This document shows positions 25,882 through 34,186 of a DNA stretch of 64,000 bases, one piece after another. The translations under genes and the position numbers were made by a program. This DNA is from CBDEGK01 sp965237855 (GTDB taxonomy: Bacteria > Pseudomonadota > Gammaproteobacteria > Pseudomonadales > Halieaceae): positions 62,001-126,000 of the forward strand of contig CBDEGK010000001.1 in assembly GCA_965237855.1 (NCBI GenBank), read 5' to 3'. The notes under the pieces were generated by a model. The model saw only the letters and a program-made list of their open reading frames with translations. It had not been told where the DNA came from and made no database searches. Every line of letters begins with the position of its first letter. Within the stretch, counting starts at the first letter, position 1.

Positions 25882-27225
25882 TCAATGGTGGTGGCAAGTC
25901 GCGCTGCTCGCGAGCGCCTCCTGGAGGGCGCACTCCAACTCGGCTGCGCCGTAATCGTCAAGCAATTGCACCAACTGTGAGGTGACACGCGACAGCGAGT
26001 TGCCGCGATCGGCGGCCTGTTGTAGTAGATTGCGACTCGACGGGGCCGCATGCGCCAGTTGGTCCTGTCCCCGGTGATGGCGTGCTGCACGCTTGGCATC
26101 CACCAACCCCCCCAGGTGTGTCGGGTCCTCGATTTGTTCTCCCTTGCCGTAGGTTCTGAGGTGGTCAGCGATGACATCACCGCCATCGAGCACCCGCACC
26201 CGGGTCAGTGAGGCAAGGACCGTCACGGTGCGACGCACCCAGGTGTGGGGTACGGAGTAATCGTTCAGATCGAAGCGGGCATAGGGGGTTTTGCCGACGC
26301 TGACCGCGACCCGCTCGTCGGCATCAAACGGGTCGCCCGGTAATGCCAGGAGCTGTGATTGTTCCTGGGCAAAGGCCTCACGCACGGTCATCCTCTGATC
26401 TTCGGGGCAAGGCCGGTTAGCGCTATGACCATGACACCAGGCGTCGGCCTGCGCATTCAGGTCCGCCATATCGGCCCACTGACGCCCGGCAAAGAAGCTG
26501 TCGCGAATATAGCGTATTGCCCGTTCGACACGCCCTTTTTCGTTGCCCCGCGCAACCGCCACCGGGCGGGGTTCGAAGTGGTAGTGCGCTGACAAGGCCA
26601 GCAGGGTTGGATGGAACCGGATGGCATCGTCACGGCGCTCGAGCACTGCCGATTTCAGATTGTCGTAGAGCAGGACACGAGGCAGTGCGTCCCAGGCGGT
26701 GAAGGCCTCCACATGGCCACGCAGGAAGCTCTCCATACGTTGATTGAGGTAGAAGCGCAGAAAGATATGGCGGCTCCAGCTCAGCACCATGACGAAGGCC
26801 ATCAGCGGACGCTTCGCCCGGCCGATCTGAACCGTGCCGAAGTGCCCCCAATCAACTTGCCCCTGTTCTCCCGGCAAGGTCCTCAGACGCAGGTAGGCCT
26901 CGGCGGGTTTCCGTGGCCGTAGTTGAGCGATATGGGCACGGAAGTGACTCGGCCCTCCCGTAAAACCGCGTTCTACCGCCATGACATACAGGCGTGCGGC
27001 CGTGAGCTTGGGGTACTGCACCAGGGTCTCAAGGATGAAGGGTGTGTAGGGATCAATGATCGAGGCCTGGCGGGCACGTTCGGCTTTGGGCATCCCCGCC
27101 TGAGACAGCACCCGATCAACGGTGGAGTGGTGGATGCCGAGCTGCTCAGCAATGGTATGCACACCCCAGTGCTCCACCAGGTGGTAGCGAAGAATCTTCG
27201 CATCGCGTTCTTTATCCATGGCCAC
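25882..27225 (-). pseudogene. istA: IS21 transposase IstA, C terminus lost by frameshift
   Basis: 447 codons of a DDE transposase: N-terminal helix-turn-helix (HWGVHTIAEQLGIHHSTVDRV), then the catalytic core with GQVDWGHFG (first Asp), LLYDNLKSAV (second Asp) and EKGRVERAIRYIR (Glu). The frame ends in ATCHHH, but shifting by one base near 25905-25915 recovers REQRDLPPPLTLTLPDND and about 45 further residues ending just past the istB start. The native protein would thus overlap istB. The catalytic core survives, so residual function cannot be excluded. Confidence 0.85.
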
Positions 27226-27241
27226 TCGTCATCTCCTTCAA

Positions 27242-27685
27242 TCAATGGTGGTTATCACAGCGCCGACGTGGCTTGCCGCGATCCGGCGGCCGCAGAAAGT
27301 CGCGCCGGAGGAAGGGATCACATTCACAGTGGCAAACATGGCAATGAATCGCTGTTTTAGTGTTATAGCCCGTGTGTTCCCGGCCTCTTGCCCCGCTACC
27401 TGATACGACAAGCAGTAGAGCAAGGCGGAACGCCGGTGGGGAACCCTGATGCGTTACTTTTTCTCTCTGGCGCGCCCGGAACCGGCGCTGTCGGTCGGCG
27501 TTGATGTGCTGGCCACGACGGGTCGCCCGGTAGCGTTTGGCCGCCTGGCGCTGCGACTCAGTACGCGCTTGTCGGGCACAACCTTTCGGGCAATAAACAT
27601 GACCGCGATCACATTGCCGACAGAGAATCACCTGACAGTGGCAACGTGCACAGTGGAAGAGTCGAGCACTGGGCTTCATCAGCAT
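27242..27685 (-). CDS. Cys/His-rich accessory ORF of the IS21 element
   Basis: 147 residues with an N-terminal cluster CARCHCQVILCRQCDRGHVYC and CARQAR, an Arg-rich middle (AAKRYRATRRGQHINADRQR), KVTHQGSPP and a C-terminal CHVCHCECD pair: an apparent zinc-binding, nucleic-acid-type protein. Proteins of this pattern are often found just upstream of istA in related IS21 elements, as here (17 bp). Role in transposition unknown. Confidence 0.7.
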   Translation of the reverse strand: MLMKPSARLFHCARCHCQVILCRQCDRGHVYCPKGCARQARTESQRQAAKRYRATRRGQHINADRQRRFRARQREKVTHQGSPPAFRLALLLVVSGSGARGREHTGYNTKTAIHCHVCHCECDPFLRRDFLRPPDRGKPRRRCDNHH

Positions 27686-27985
27686 GCAGTGCCGATGAGG
27701 GCTGGATTCTGACCCGACCCGATGCGATCATGGACAGGCTGTGCGAAAGCACGGTTGGGGGCATGGCGTCAGAATTGACGGTCACATCTTGGCTGGCGTC
27801 ATGCCTGCCTCCTCGGCTACCCCTTCCATACCGTTTTTCAGGATCAATGTCACGCAATGGCGCGTATGTTACCGGCGTCAGATCAGCTGATGTCGTGGTG
27901 TTTTACGCTGCCATTAAAATCGAGCAAGAAATGGACGGGAAAAGCCGATTAGGAAAGCAGCGGCAAATAACCGCGCTTTGGGAGT

Positions 27986-28353
27986 GGCATATACACCCGG
28001 TACTGCAGTTGTTGCAAACGCATAGCTGAGCACTCGGAACCATTGAAAATAAAGTGAGTTTTTTGAACAGGGCAGAGGTGGCCCGGTGGGAGAACCCTCG
28101 GGGGGTCCTGAGAGGCGTCCAGGTAAGCGGAACGATCCTCGAACCTAGAGTGAGGCAGCTCCACGACGAAGATTTGTCAGGCGGTTTCGACCCGCGAATA
28201 TCAGATTGATCAACCGTCGTTAAATGCTGTCTCTGTCCTGTCCCAAGTGCTTACTTAAGGAGAGAAAGATGAAAGACTGATGCCATCGATTGACAGGTCA
28301 CAACATATCAGGACCCCTTAGAGGCACCAGAATCTTGGCAGGCTCACGTTGTC
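27986..28353. other. Non-coding stretch between IS21 and the histidine kinase
   Basis: No convincing gene on either strand. The first 40 bases may include the displaced right end of the IS66 copy (TGCAGTTGTTGCAAACGCAT resembles its terminal repeat). An AAGGAGAG followed by ATG at 28269 leads to only a few codons. Nothing else recognised. Confidence 0.4.
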
Positions 28354-31197
28354 TCAGTCGTCCAGAGACTCACCTGACCGACCATCAATGGTAGTATTCT
28401 CTACCTCCACTTGTTGCAAAAGCCACTGCAAGCGGTTTGGACGCAAAGGCTTGCCTTCAAAAAAGTCTGCACCAGCTTCAAATGCTCTGCTTTGGCAGGC
28501 CTCGGTCACATCAGCAGAGAGGAACACAATAGGTTTGCTGGCCAACTTATTAGCCGATTCAAATGTTCTAATGTAACCGGTGGTGTCAAAGCCGTTCATT
28601 ATAGGCATTTGTCCATCCATTAGAATCAGGTCGATGGATTGATGTTCATCTTCAAAAATACGTATAGCTTCCTCGCCGTTCTTTGCCTCCAGACATGTGA
28701 TTGCCAGTCGCGAGAGTTGTATACTCATCGCAACTCGGTTCATCGCGTGGTCTTCGACCATCAGCACAGAGATATGCGGAAAGCGTTTTTCTTCAACCGG
28801 CTCAGCAGATTCGCGAGGACTGTCAATATCCACATCCAAAGCGCTGTTCAAAAGGGCGACTAGATTCGGATCGCGTTCTAGTTCACTCACCGGTTGAGAT
28901 AAGTCTGCGCGGATGAAGGGAGCCAGTTGCATAGGGTCATTGAGCACAAATGTTTTTTTTGCCGATGCTCCCCGTTGCTTCAGGATAGCCCCGAAATTCG
29001 GTAACAAAGCTGCCGACGCGGTTTCAATCAACAGAAAGTTAGCGTCGGATTCACTACAAAGAGCTGACATTTCATCGCTGCTCATGGCATCAATATCCGG
29101 GCAACTTACATCCTGCCAGCCTGATTGCAGAGCCAACATTCTTAACTGTTTTCCATACATAGTGTGCTGACTGATAAACAGCATTGTCCTGGTAATGTCC
29201 GTCTGCAGGGAATGCTGGTACACTTGCCGAGCGTCAGCAGAGTTGGTTTTAAAAGGTACCTGAATATCGAAGCTGGAACCCTGGTAATCATTTTCATAAA
29301 CGGTTATTACACCAGCCATTGTTTCGACCAAGCCCTTTGCTATAGCCATCCCCAATCCAGTGCCTACTTTCTGAGAATTTTCAGAGCTGCGCGTCTGATA
29401 GTAAGGGTTGAAGACGACCTTCCGCTCAAATTCACTCATCCCGGAACCGCTATCTTCAACCACAACCTGCAACAGGAAGTTACCCTTCTCGCCAATTTCC
29501 CCCGAAGTCACTGAAATCAAAATATGTCCGCTGTCGGTGAATTTTGTGGCATTACTGATCAAATTACCTAGTACCTTATGCAACTTAACTTTATCCCCGA
29601 GTGCAGATGACGGTACTCCTGGGTCGAAGCAAAGCACCATATCAACGCCTTTACGTCTGGCTTTAGATGAATGTAAGCGAACCAGATCTGACAGAAGCTC
29701 TTCCAAATCGAAGTTTTCCTCTTCAATATCAACCCGAGGTGATCCTATTTTGGAAAGGTCCAAGATCTGATTGAGAACACCGATTATTTCCCATGCAGCT
29801 CTCTTGGATAGTTGCAAATAGTGTCTTTCTTCCGCCGGAACCTTCTCAACGTTGATGAGTTCCATTGTGCTAACGACCCCAGCCAGGGGTGTGCGAATCT
29901 CATGGCTCATCGTCGCCAGGAACTCGTCTTTCGCGTTAATCTCAGCCTCGTACCGAACGGCCTCTTCGGCCCTTACTGTTCGCAGCTTTTCTCCGGTTTC
30001 CCGCATCAGTTTAATGCGGTCTGCCAGCGCGAAGGACAGCAACATGCTCTCTATAGTGCTACCCACGATAAGAGAATGATATGTCCAAATGTTTGTGGGG
30101 ACTAAATCCAATCGCATCAGTATGAACTGAACCATGGAAAACAAGAGGAAGAACCAGGCCAGGCAAAAGTATCTGGCTTCTCGAATTCCCAGATACAGCG
30201 CGTAAAGGCCACCTCCGAAAATCAATACAATGAATACCGCAGCTCCCAGTACGACAAGGTTCATCGTCACGAACGGCTCTATCTTCGTAGATGCCATCGC
30301 TAGGACTGCACAATAGAAAATTGTCAGGCGAACTGCGTTGTCCAGGCGCGGCACAAACATACGAAGTCGCAGGAAACTACGCATGAACAACAAGCCGAAA
30401 ATACCTATCAGGCAAGGTCCCAGTGGCCTTGTGTAAGTTGCCATCCAGGGAGCATCAGGCCAAATCAACATCGCGGTAAGGCCAAGTTGGTCCATGGTGA
30501 ATAAAAGAGTAGCGATCACATACAAGGAATAGTAAAGGTAGCTGATGTCTCTGGTAGAAATGAGAATGAAGAAGTTGTACAGCGCCATCATCAACATCAT
30601 TCCAGCGAGCGCCCCCTGAAATACATGAAGAATGCCCAGTTGTTCTCGGTATGCAGATTCAGACCAGAGTGTGAGCGGTAATTTCATCGGTCCTAGTGTT
30701 CGTAGGCGCAGGACGATTTGCTGGTTGCCCATGGCTGCGACAGAAAACGGCAATGCGAATGACCCGGTAACAATTGGTCGATTGCGAAAGGGCCTCATGT
30801 TTCCGGTTTCAATTTTCCGAAGAGTTCCGTCGAGATCCCTATAGTATGCGTCGACATAGCTCGCAGTCGCTTCTTTTAAGTCCAATACCCAATGACTGAC
30901 ATGGGGTATGTGGCTAATAAGGTCGATCCTTATCCAGTAAGCGGACCGGGTGCCGCCAAAACCAACATCGTAGCCCGGTGAAAACTCTCTTTGAGTATTA
31001 GAGAAACGGACATCCTCGAAGTGCATTGAGCCGCTGGCGTCCTCAACAAAATCAAAGTCAGTTCCCAACGAGATAGATTCCAAGCCCTGCTCAAGTACTA
31101 TGCGCGCTTCGACCTCCTGCGCGATCAGGCATAAGAGAACCAGGGACAATTGAAACAAAGAATGTGACTTGAAGATATGCATGTTTGACCATTCCAT
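28354..31197 (-). CDS. 7TMR-DISM hybrid sensor histidine kinase with receiver domain
   Basis: About 947 residues from the ATG at 31197; an ATG at 31182 is equally possible, while the longer frame starts inside a repeat. Order: signal/anchor, extracytoplasmic DISM-type beta domain (about 30-170), seven membrane helices (about 185-400), HisKA with H432 in MSHEIRTPLAG, HATPase with the N box ISNATKF and G boxes VEDSGSGMS and GTGLGMAIAKG, a degenerate region, then a receiver with phospho-acceptor D861 (LILMDGQMP) and conserved Lys in FEGKP. No output domain or partner regulator is adjacent, so phosphotransfer must go elsewhere. The ligand is unknown. Base composition is lower in GC than the flanking genes, consistent with acquired DNA. 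Confidence 0.9.
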   Translation of the reverse strand: MEWSNMHIFKSHSLFQLSLVLLCLIAQEVEARIVLEQGLESISLGTDFDFVEDASGSMHFEDVRFSNTQREFSPGYDVGFGGTRSAYWIRIDLISHIPHVSHWVLDLKEATASYVDAYYRDLDGTLRKIETGNMRPFRNRPIVTGSFALPFSVAAMGNQQIVLRLRTLGPMKLPLTLWSESAYREQLGILHVFQGALAGMMLMMALYNFFILISTRDISYLYYSLYVIATLLFTMDQLGLTAMLIWPDAPWMATYTRPLGPCLIGIFGLLFMRSFLRLRMFVPRLDNAVRLTIFYCAVLAMASTKIEPFVTMNLVVLGAAVFIVLIFGGGLYALYLGIREARYFCLAWFFLLFSMVQFILMRLDLVPTNIWTYHSLIVGSTIESMLLSFALADRIKLMRETGEKLRTVRAEEAVRYEAEINAKDEFLATMSHEIRTPLAGVVSTMELINVEKVPAEERHYLQLSKRAAWEIIGVLNQILDLSKIGSPRVDIEEENFDLEELLSDLVRLHSSKARRKGVDMVLCFDPGVPSSALGDKVKLHKVLGNLISNATKFTDSGHILISVTSGEIGEKGNFLLQVVVEDSGSGMSEFERKVVFNPYYQTRSSENSQKVGTGLGMAIAKGLVETMAGVITVYENDYQGSSFDIQVPFKTNSADARQVYQHSLQTDITRTMLFISQHTMYGKQLRMLALQSGWQDVSCPDIDAMSSDEMSALCSESDANFLLIETASAALLPNFGAILKQRGASAKKTFVLNDPMQLAPFIRADLSQPVSELERDPNLVALLNSALDVDIDSPRESAEPVEEKRFPHISVLMVEDHAMNRVAMSIQLSRLAITCLEAKNGEEAIRIFEDEHQSIDLILMDGQMPIMNGFDTTGYIRTFESANKLASKPIVFLSADVTEACQSRAFEAGADFFEGKPLRPNRLQWLLQQVEVENTTIDGRSGESLDD

Positions 31198-31336
31198 AGG
31201 GAGTTTTGTATGCGCTTGGTCATTATTGCTTCCTGTGATAGCCCACCAACTATCACACGGTTGGCTGCACCTTTCATGAAAACATAATTTTTCTAAATAG
31301 AGAATTTTTTTGTAGACCCCAGTTTCATTGCACCTT

Positions 31337-31690
31337 GGGGTACTAAGGATTTTCCGTCCAAAAACGACAAAGATCGCTACAGCTCGTGTCAACTCTGGGT
31401 TTCAAGAGAGGGTTACTTTTTTTGAGGGTTTTGAATTTCATTGTTTTGAAGCACGAAAATTAATGACTTACGGCTGTTGTGACCGTTTTGGACGGAAAAT
31501 CCTTAGTACACCAGCCTGAAAGGCACCTACAACTTCGAACTGAGTGAGGAATTGTCGGATCTGGAGGGACTGATCTGCTCAATCGAGGGGTATTTGCCGG
31601 TACGGGGAAAGTAATAGCCCCTGGGAGGGCACAGATGGTGGGGGTTACAGCGATCTTTGTCGTTTTTGGACGGAAAATCCTTAGTACCCC
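31337..31690. mobile_element. 354-bp element with perfect 42-bp inverted ends plus a third partial copy
   Basis: GGGGTACTAAGGATTTTCCG begins a 42-base sequence at 31337-31378 whose exact inverse is at 31649-31690. A third, shorter copy (about 25 bases, one base missing in a T run) lies at 31484-31509 in the orientation of the right end. The interior holds only a short frame ending LPVRGK. The right end directly abuts IS66 tnpC sequence at 31691. The form fits a MITE or deletion derivative of a larger transposon; outer GGGG recalls Tn3-type ends, but the family is not identified and no duplication was found. Confidence 0.65.
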
Positions 31691-31925
31691 GCTCTGGAAG
31701 ATCCACCGCCAATCTTTACTCCCTGGTAGAGACCTGCAGGGCAAACGGTATCAATCCACAGAGTTACCTGGCTCATATTTTGGACAAACTGCCTGCGGCA
31801 GAAACCGATGATGCACTCACTCAACTGCTGCCCACTGCCGAGGGTATGGCAGAGCGGTTTCCGATGGCAACACAATGAACCGCACTCAACAATCAAAATC
31901 AATGTGCAGTTCTTTACCCAGATAG
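31691..31925 (+). pseudogene. IS66 tnpC 3' fragment with its terminal repeat
   Basis: The plus-strand frame SGRSTANLYSLVETCRANGI continuing to FPMATQ at 31878 is the last 60 or so residues of an IS66 TnpC, similar to but distinct from the copy ending at 22639. The IS66 end sequence TCAATGTGCAGTTCTTTACC follows at 31899-31925. The 5' part is replaced by the 354-bp inverted-repeat element. Its orientation is opposite to the tnpA fragment at 32611. Confidence 0.85.
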
Positions 31926-31966
31926 AGACATCCTTCAATGAAAATATAACCCGAGAGGAAATACCA

Positions 31967-32617
31967 ATGAAAAAATTACTGCTATTTGTCAGCATCGCTA
32001 TTGTCTCCACCGTAGCTTTCGCCCTCCATTACGATCCTTACCGCTATATAGAAGAATACGCTCTGGAATGTGAGTTATTCCAAGGTGATGGGATGGTTTG
32101 TAGCCTGGTCCTGGTACTGGTAGATCACGAAGACCGCATTGCTGTGTTAGAAGCGGGTGGAGATACGCCAGATCCTGTCGTTATTCAGGATGTGCTCGAT
32201 GCTAATAGTGTGGTGATAGGTGAATATTCTGAGGTAGATGGCCAGGGCTTTGTGGAATACAACACTGGCCGCACATTGGCCATTAAATGGCGTACCAGTT
32301 CCAACGGGTATGAGCCACTCAATACACATAGCTTTGTAGTGAACTCGTGCTCTTCACCTAGCAGACTTGTGTTTAGCACGGGATACCTGGGAGAACACAT
32401 GCATGCTGTACGAATTTACAATCCTGTGACCGGCGACGATAAGATATATCGTATTACCCGCCGATGGCCGGTACTGACTGAAGGAACGGGGGATCTTTGG
32501 ACAATTCAGTGTACCCCTATAGATAATGCTGTCGAATATTATGCGTCATATTCGTTAACGCTACAGTTCGATTTAGATGTCGATCATCCTGTACCGTGGA
32601 CATTGCAAGATCAATAA
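31967..32617 (+). CDS. Small exported protein of unknown function
   Basis: 216 residues from ATG 31967, preceded by GAGAGGAA, with a clear signal peptide (MKKLLLFVSIAIVSTVAFA). The mature part contains several Cys residues (CELFQGDGMVCS, NSCSSP, IQCTP) that could form disulfides, and many beta-type strands. No family recognised. It lies between IS66 fragments in opposite orientations, and its stop overlaps the tnpA fragment, so it is either cargo or a gene caught between rearranged copies. Confidence 0.65.
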   Translation: MKKLLLFVSIAIVSTVAFALHYDPYRYIEEYALECELFQGDGMVCSLVLVLVDHEDRIAVLEAGGDTPDPVVIQDVLDANSVVIGEYSEVDGQGFVEYNTGRTLAIKWRTSSNGYEPLNTHSFVVNSCSSPSRLVFSTGYLGEHMHAVRIYNPVTGDDKIYRITRRWPVLTEGTGDLWTIQCTPIDNAVEYYASYSLTLQFDLDVDHPVPWTLQDQ

Positions 32618-32931
32618 CAACTGGACCTCCCCCGCGCCCTGAAGGGCGTGGAGGTGTACGGCGTCAGACCATTACCATTCGATACCGAGACCGCCACAAA
32701 AGCGGCTGTCGTGTTTGCGTGACGCTGTTCCCTGGTCAGTTTGTCCTGCCAGAATTTGAGCCGTTCCACTTTCAGGTTGTGCTGCTGGCAATAGGTTTCC
32801 AGCGACAGACCGCTGCCCGAGCAGTCCTGGACATGGCGAGTCCAGGAGGCGCGGTTCATTTTGGGCGCGGCAGGCTCTCGCGGCGAAAGTGGTGACGGTA
32901 ATTCCGGTGATGCGGGATCGATGGGGTTCAT
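32611..32931 (-). pseudogene. IS66 tnpA fragment (3' end lost)
   Basis: MNRASWTRHVQDCSGSGLSL and VERLKFWQDKLTREQ match the TnpA at 24592-24894, but after AAFVAVSVSNGNGL the protein diverges into unrelated sequence ending at 32611, so the native C terminus, tnpB and tnpC are missing. The region upstream of the gene continues to the terminal repeat at 32983-33009, the outer right boundary of the composite transposon. Confidence 0.85.
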
Positions 32932-32982
32932 GCTCAGCCCTCCTCTGGGTGAGGACAGGCTATCGAACTCTCATTAATCAAA

Positions 32983-33017
32983 TCAATGTGCAGTTAACCG
33001 CGCACTTACATTCTCGC
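32983..33017. repeat. Right IS66 terminal repeat and right copy of the 8-bp duplication
   Basis: TCAATGTGCAGTTAACCGCG opens the 27-base right end (32983-33009); it shares TCAATGTGCAGTT with the ends at 20272 and 31899. ATTCTCGC at 33010-33017 follows and equals the octamer at 20227-20234. Confidence 0.9.
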
Positions 33018-33669
33018 TGCCCGCCGTGTCGATAAGTTGGAAGCCACCGTGGCTGAGATTGCCGACTCTGAAATTGGAGGCCAGGCCCACTGTGTCGCCA
33101 TGGATGTCTCTGACTCAGCCTCGATAGCTTCAGCCCTGGAAGAGGTATACGCGATCGCTGCGCCTACGGTATTGCTAAATAACGCTGGTGCCTCGTCCAT
33201 GCTGACCCTCAATACCTCGACAGAGGAAGAGTGGGACACCATCTTCAATACCAACCTCAAGGGCGCCTGGATGCTGTCCCGTGCGGTGTGTGAGCGCATG
33301 GCTGCAGGAGAGGGCGGCAATATCGTCAATATCACCTCCGTACTGGCGAGTGCATCGCAGAAGGGTACCGGTGCCTATCCGGCCCTCAAAGCCGGCCTGG
33401 AACACCTTACCCGGGGTATGGCGCTGGAATGGGCCCGCTACGGCGTGCGTGTTAACGCGTTGGCACCGGGCTACTACCACACGGAGATGGCGGGTGAATT
33501 TCTCGACGGCGATAATGGGGCAGCACTAGTCAAAAAGGTGATGATGCGCCGGCTCGGCGACCCCGAGGATCTGGACGGCGCAATTTTACTGCTATGTTCG
33601 AATGCTTCCCGCTATATGACGGGAAGCGTCATCACCGTCGACGGTGGACTATCCCTCGCTGTTATCTGA
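33018..33669 (+). pseudogene. SDR gene, 3' part (continuation of 20119-20234)
   Basis: Beginning with AARRVDKLEATVAEI, this encodes the remaining 216 residues of the SDR: NNAGASS, the Ser in ITSVLAS, and the active-site region with GAYPALKAGLEHL, where the usual catalytic Tyr-x-x-x-Lys is Y-P-A-L-K. The C terminus YMTGSVITVDGGLS is standard. A TTG at 33037 gives an open frame, but the nucleotide-binding half is 12.8 kb away, so it should be inactive. Its end overlaps the convergent gene at 33649 by 21 bp. Confidence 0.93.
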
Positions 33670-34059
33670 CGTTGTTGCTGACCCAGACGCTGGTTGAATG
33701 CGACTGGCGGCAAACAATAGCCAGCCTGTAATCACCACCTCGACACCGATAGATACCGTGGCAAAGTCGGCACCGTGCGCGACGGCGCCAATGACCCGGT
33801 AAACCGCTGCCAATATCGCCAGCAGGGCTGCAGCGTGTAACCAGGTTTTGTTGAGAGTAATCACACCGATGATGCACATGAGTGCACCGCCGAGGAAAAA
33901 TCCGCCGACGTCACCCATTTGTGAGCTCAGCCCCATCCCGGTCATCAGGTCCATGCCCAGTTCGGCGGCAGCACCAGCGGGATCGACCATCCAACGAATG
34001 CCTATCATCAGGAACAGCAGACCGGGGAGGAGTGTTATGCCGCGTAATACTTTGTTCAT
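33649..34059 (-). CDS. Small four-helix membrane protein (DUF4345-like)
   Basis: 136 residues from the ATG ending at 34059, which has AAGGAG about 8 bases upstream; the longer frame overlaps the carotenoid oxygenase gene. Four hydrophobic segments, with an RWMVDPAGAAAELGM loop after the first and GDVGGFFLGGALMC opening the second, resemble the DUF4345 family. Function unknown. Convergent with the split SDR and divergent from the carotenoid oxygenase, with about 127 bp between starts. Confidence 0.75.
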   Translation of the reverse strand: MNKVLRGITLLPGLLFLMIGIRWMVDPAGAAAELGMDLMTGMGLSSQMGDVGGFFLGGALMCIIGVITLNKTWLHAAALLAILAAVYRVIGAVAHGADFATVSIGVEVVITGWLLFAASRIQPASGSATTSDNSEG

Positions 34060-34186
34060 TTTATTCTCCTTATGAAGTATTGGCTGCGCAAAACCATAAC
34101 ACAGCTTCGCGCTGAGTAGACACGTGTAAACCGCCGGGCTGGCGGCTCTGCTATGCTGAGATTTCTCACTCGCAGGAGATACGCCC

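Larger units (their letters stand above)
24960..27980 (-). mobile_element. IS21-family insertion sequence with 5-bp target duplication GGAGT
   Basis: 3,021 bp bounded by inverted ends of 23 bp that match except for the outermost base: AAAGCGCGGTTATTTGCCGC follows 24960 and its inverse ends at 27979. GGAGT occurs directly outside both ends (24955-24959 and 27981-27985), a clean 5-bp duplication, showing insertion into the upstream end of the IS66 copy. It carries, reading leftward, a Cys-rich ORF, istA and istB. istB's stop codon lies inside the left terminal repeat. Confidence 0.93.
20235..33009. mobile_element. 12.8-kb composite transposon bounded by IS66-family ends, inserted in an SDR gene
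   Basis: The left outer end (20235, GTGTGTGGTCGGTGAACTGC) and the inverse of the right outer end (GTAAGTGCGCGGTTAACTGC, ending at 33009) match at about 20 of 29 positions, and both flank the 8-bp duplication ATTCTCGC. Next to each outer end is an IS66 remnant (20235-20298; about 32640-33009), so the structure reads as two IS66 copies that moved the DNA between them. Cargo: a small exported protein, a DUF4214/YHYH protein, later IS66 and IS21 insertions, a hybrid histidine kinase and an exported protein near the right end. Some inner parts may have arrived after the original insertion. Confidence 0.8.

Noticed and set aside
28200..28353. Small peptide gene after AAGGAGAG at about 28260
   Set aside because: The ATG is followed by a stop within a few codons.
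31515..31613. Short plus-strand frame ending LPVRGK inside the 354-bp element
   Set aside because: No start, no family match; too short to call a gene.
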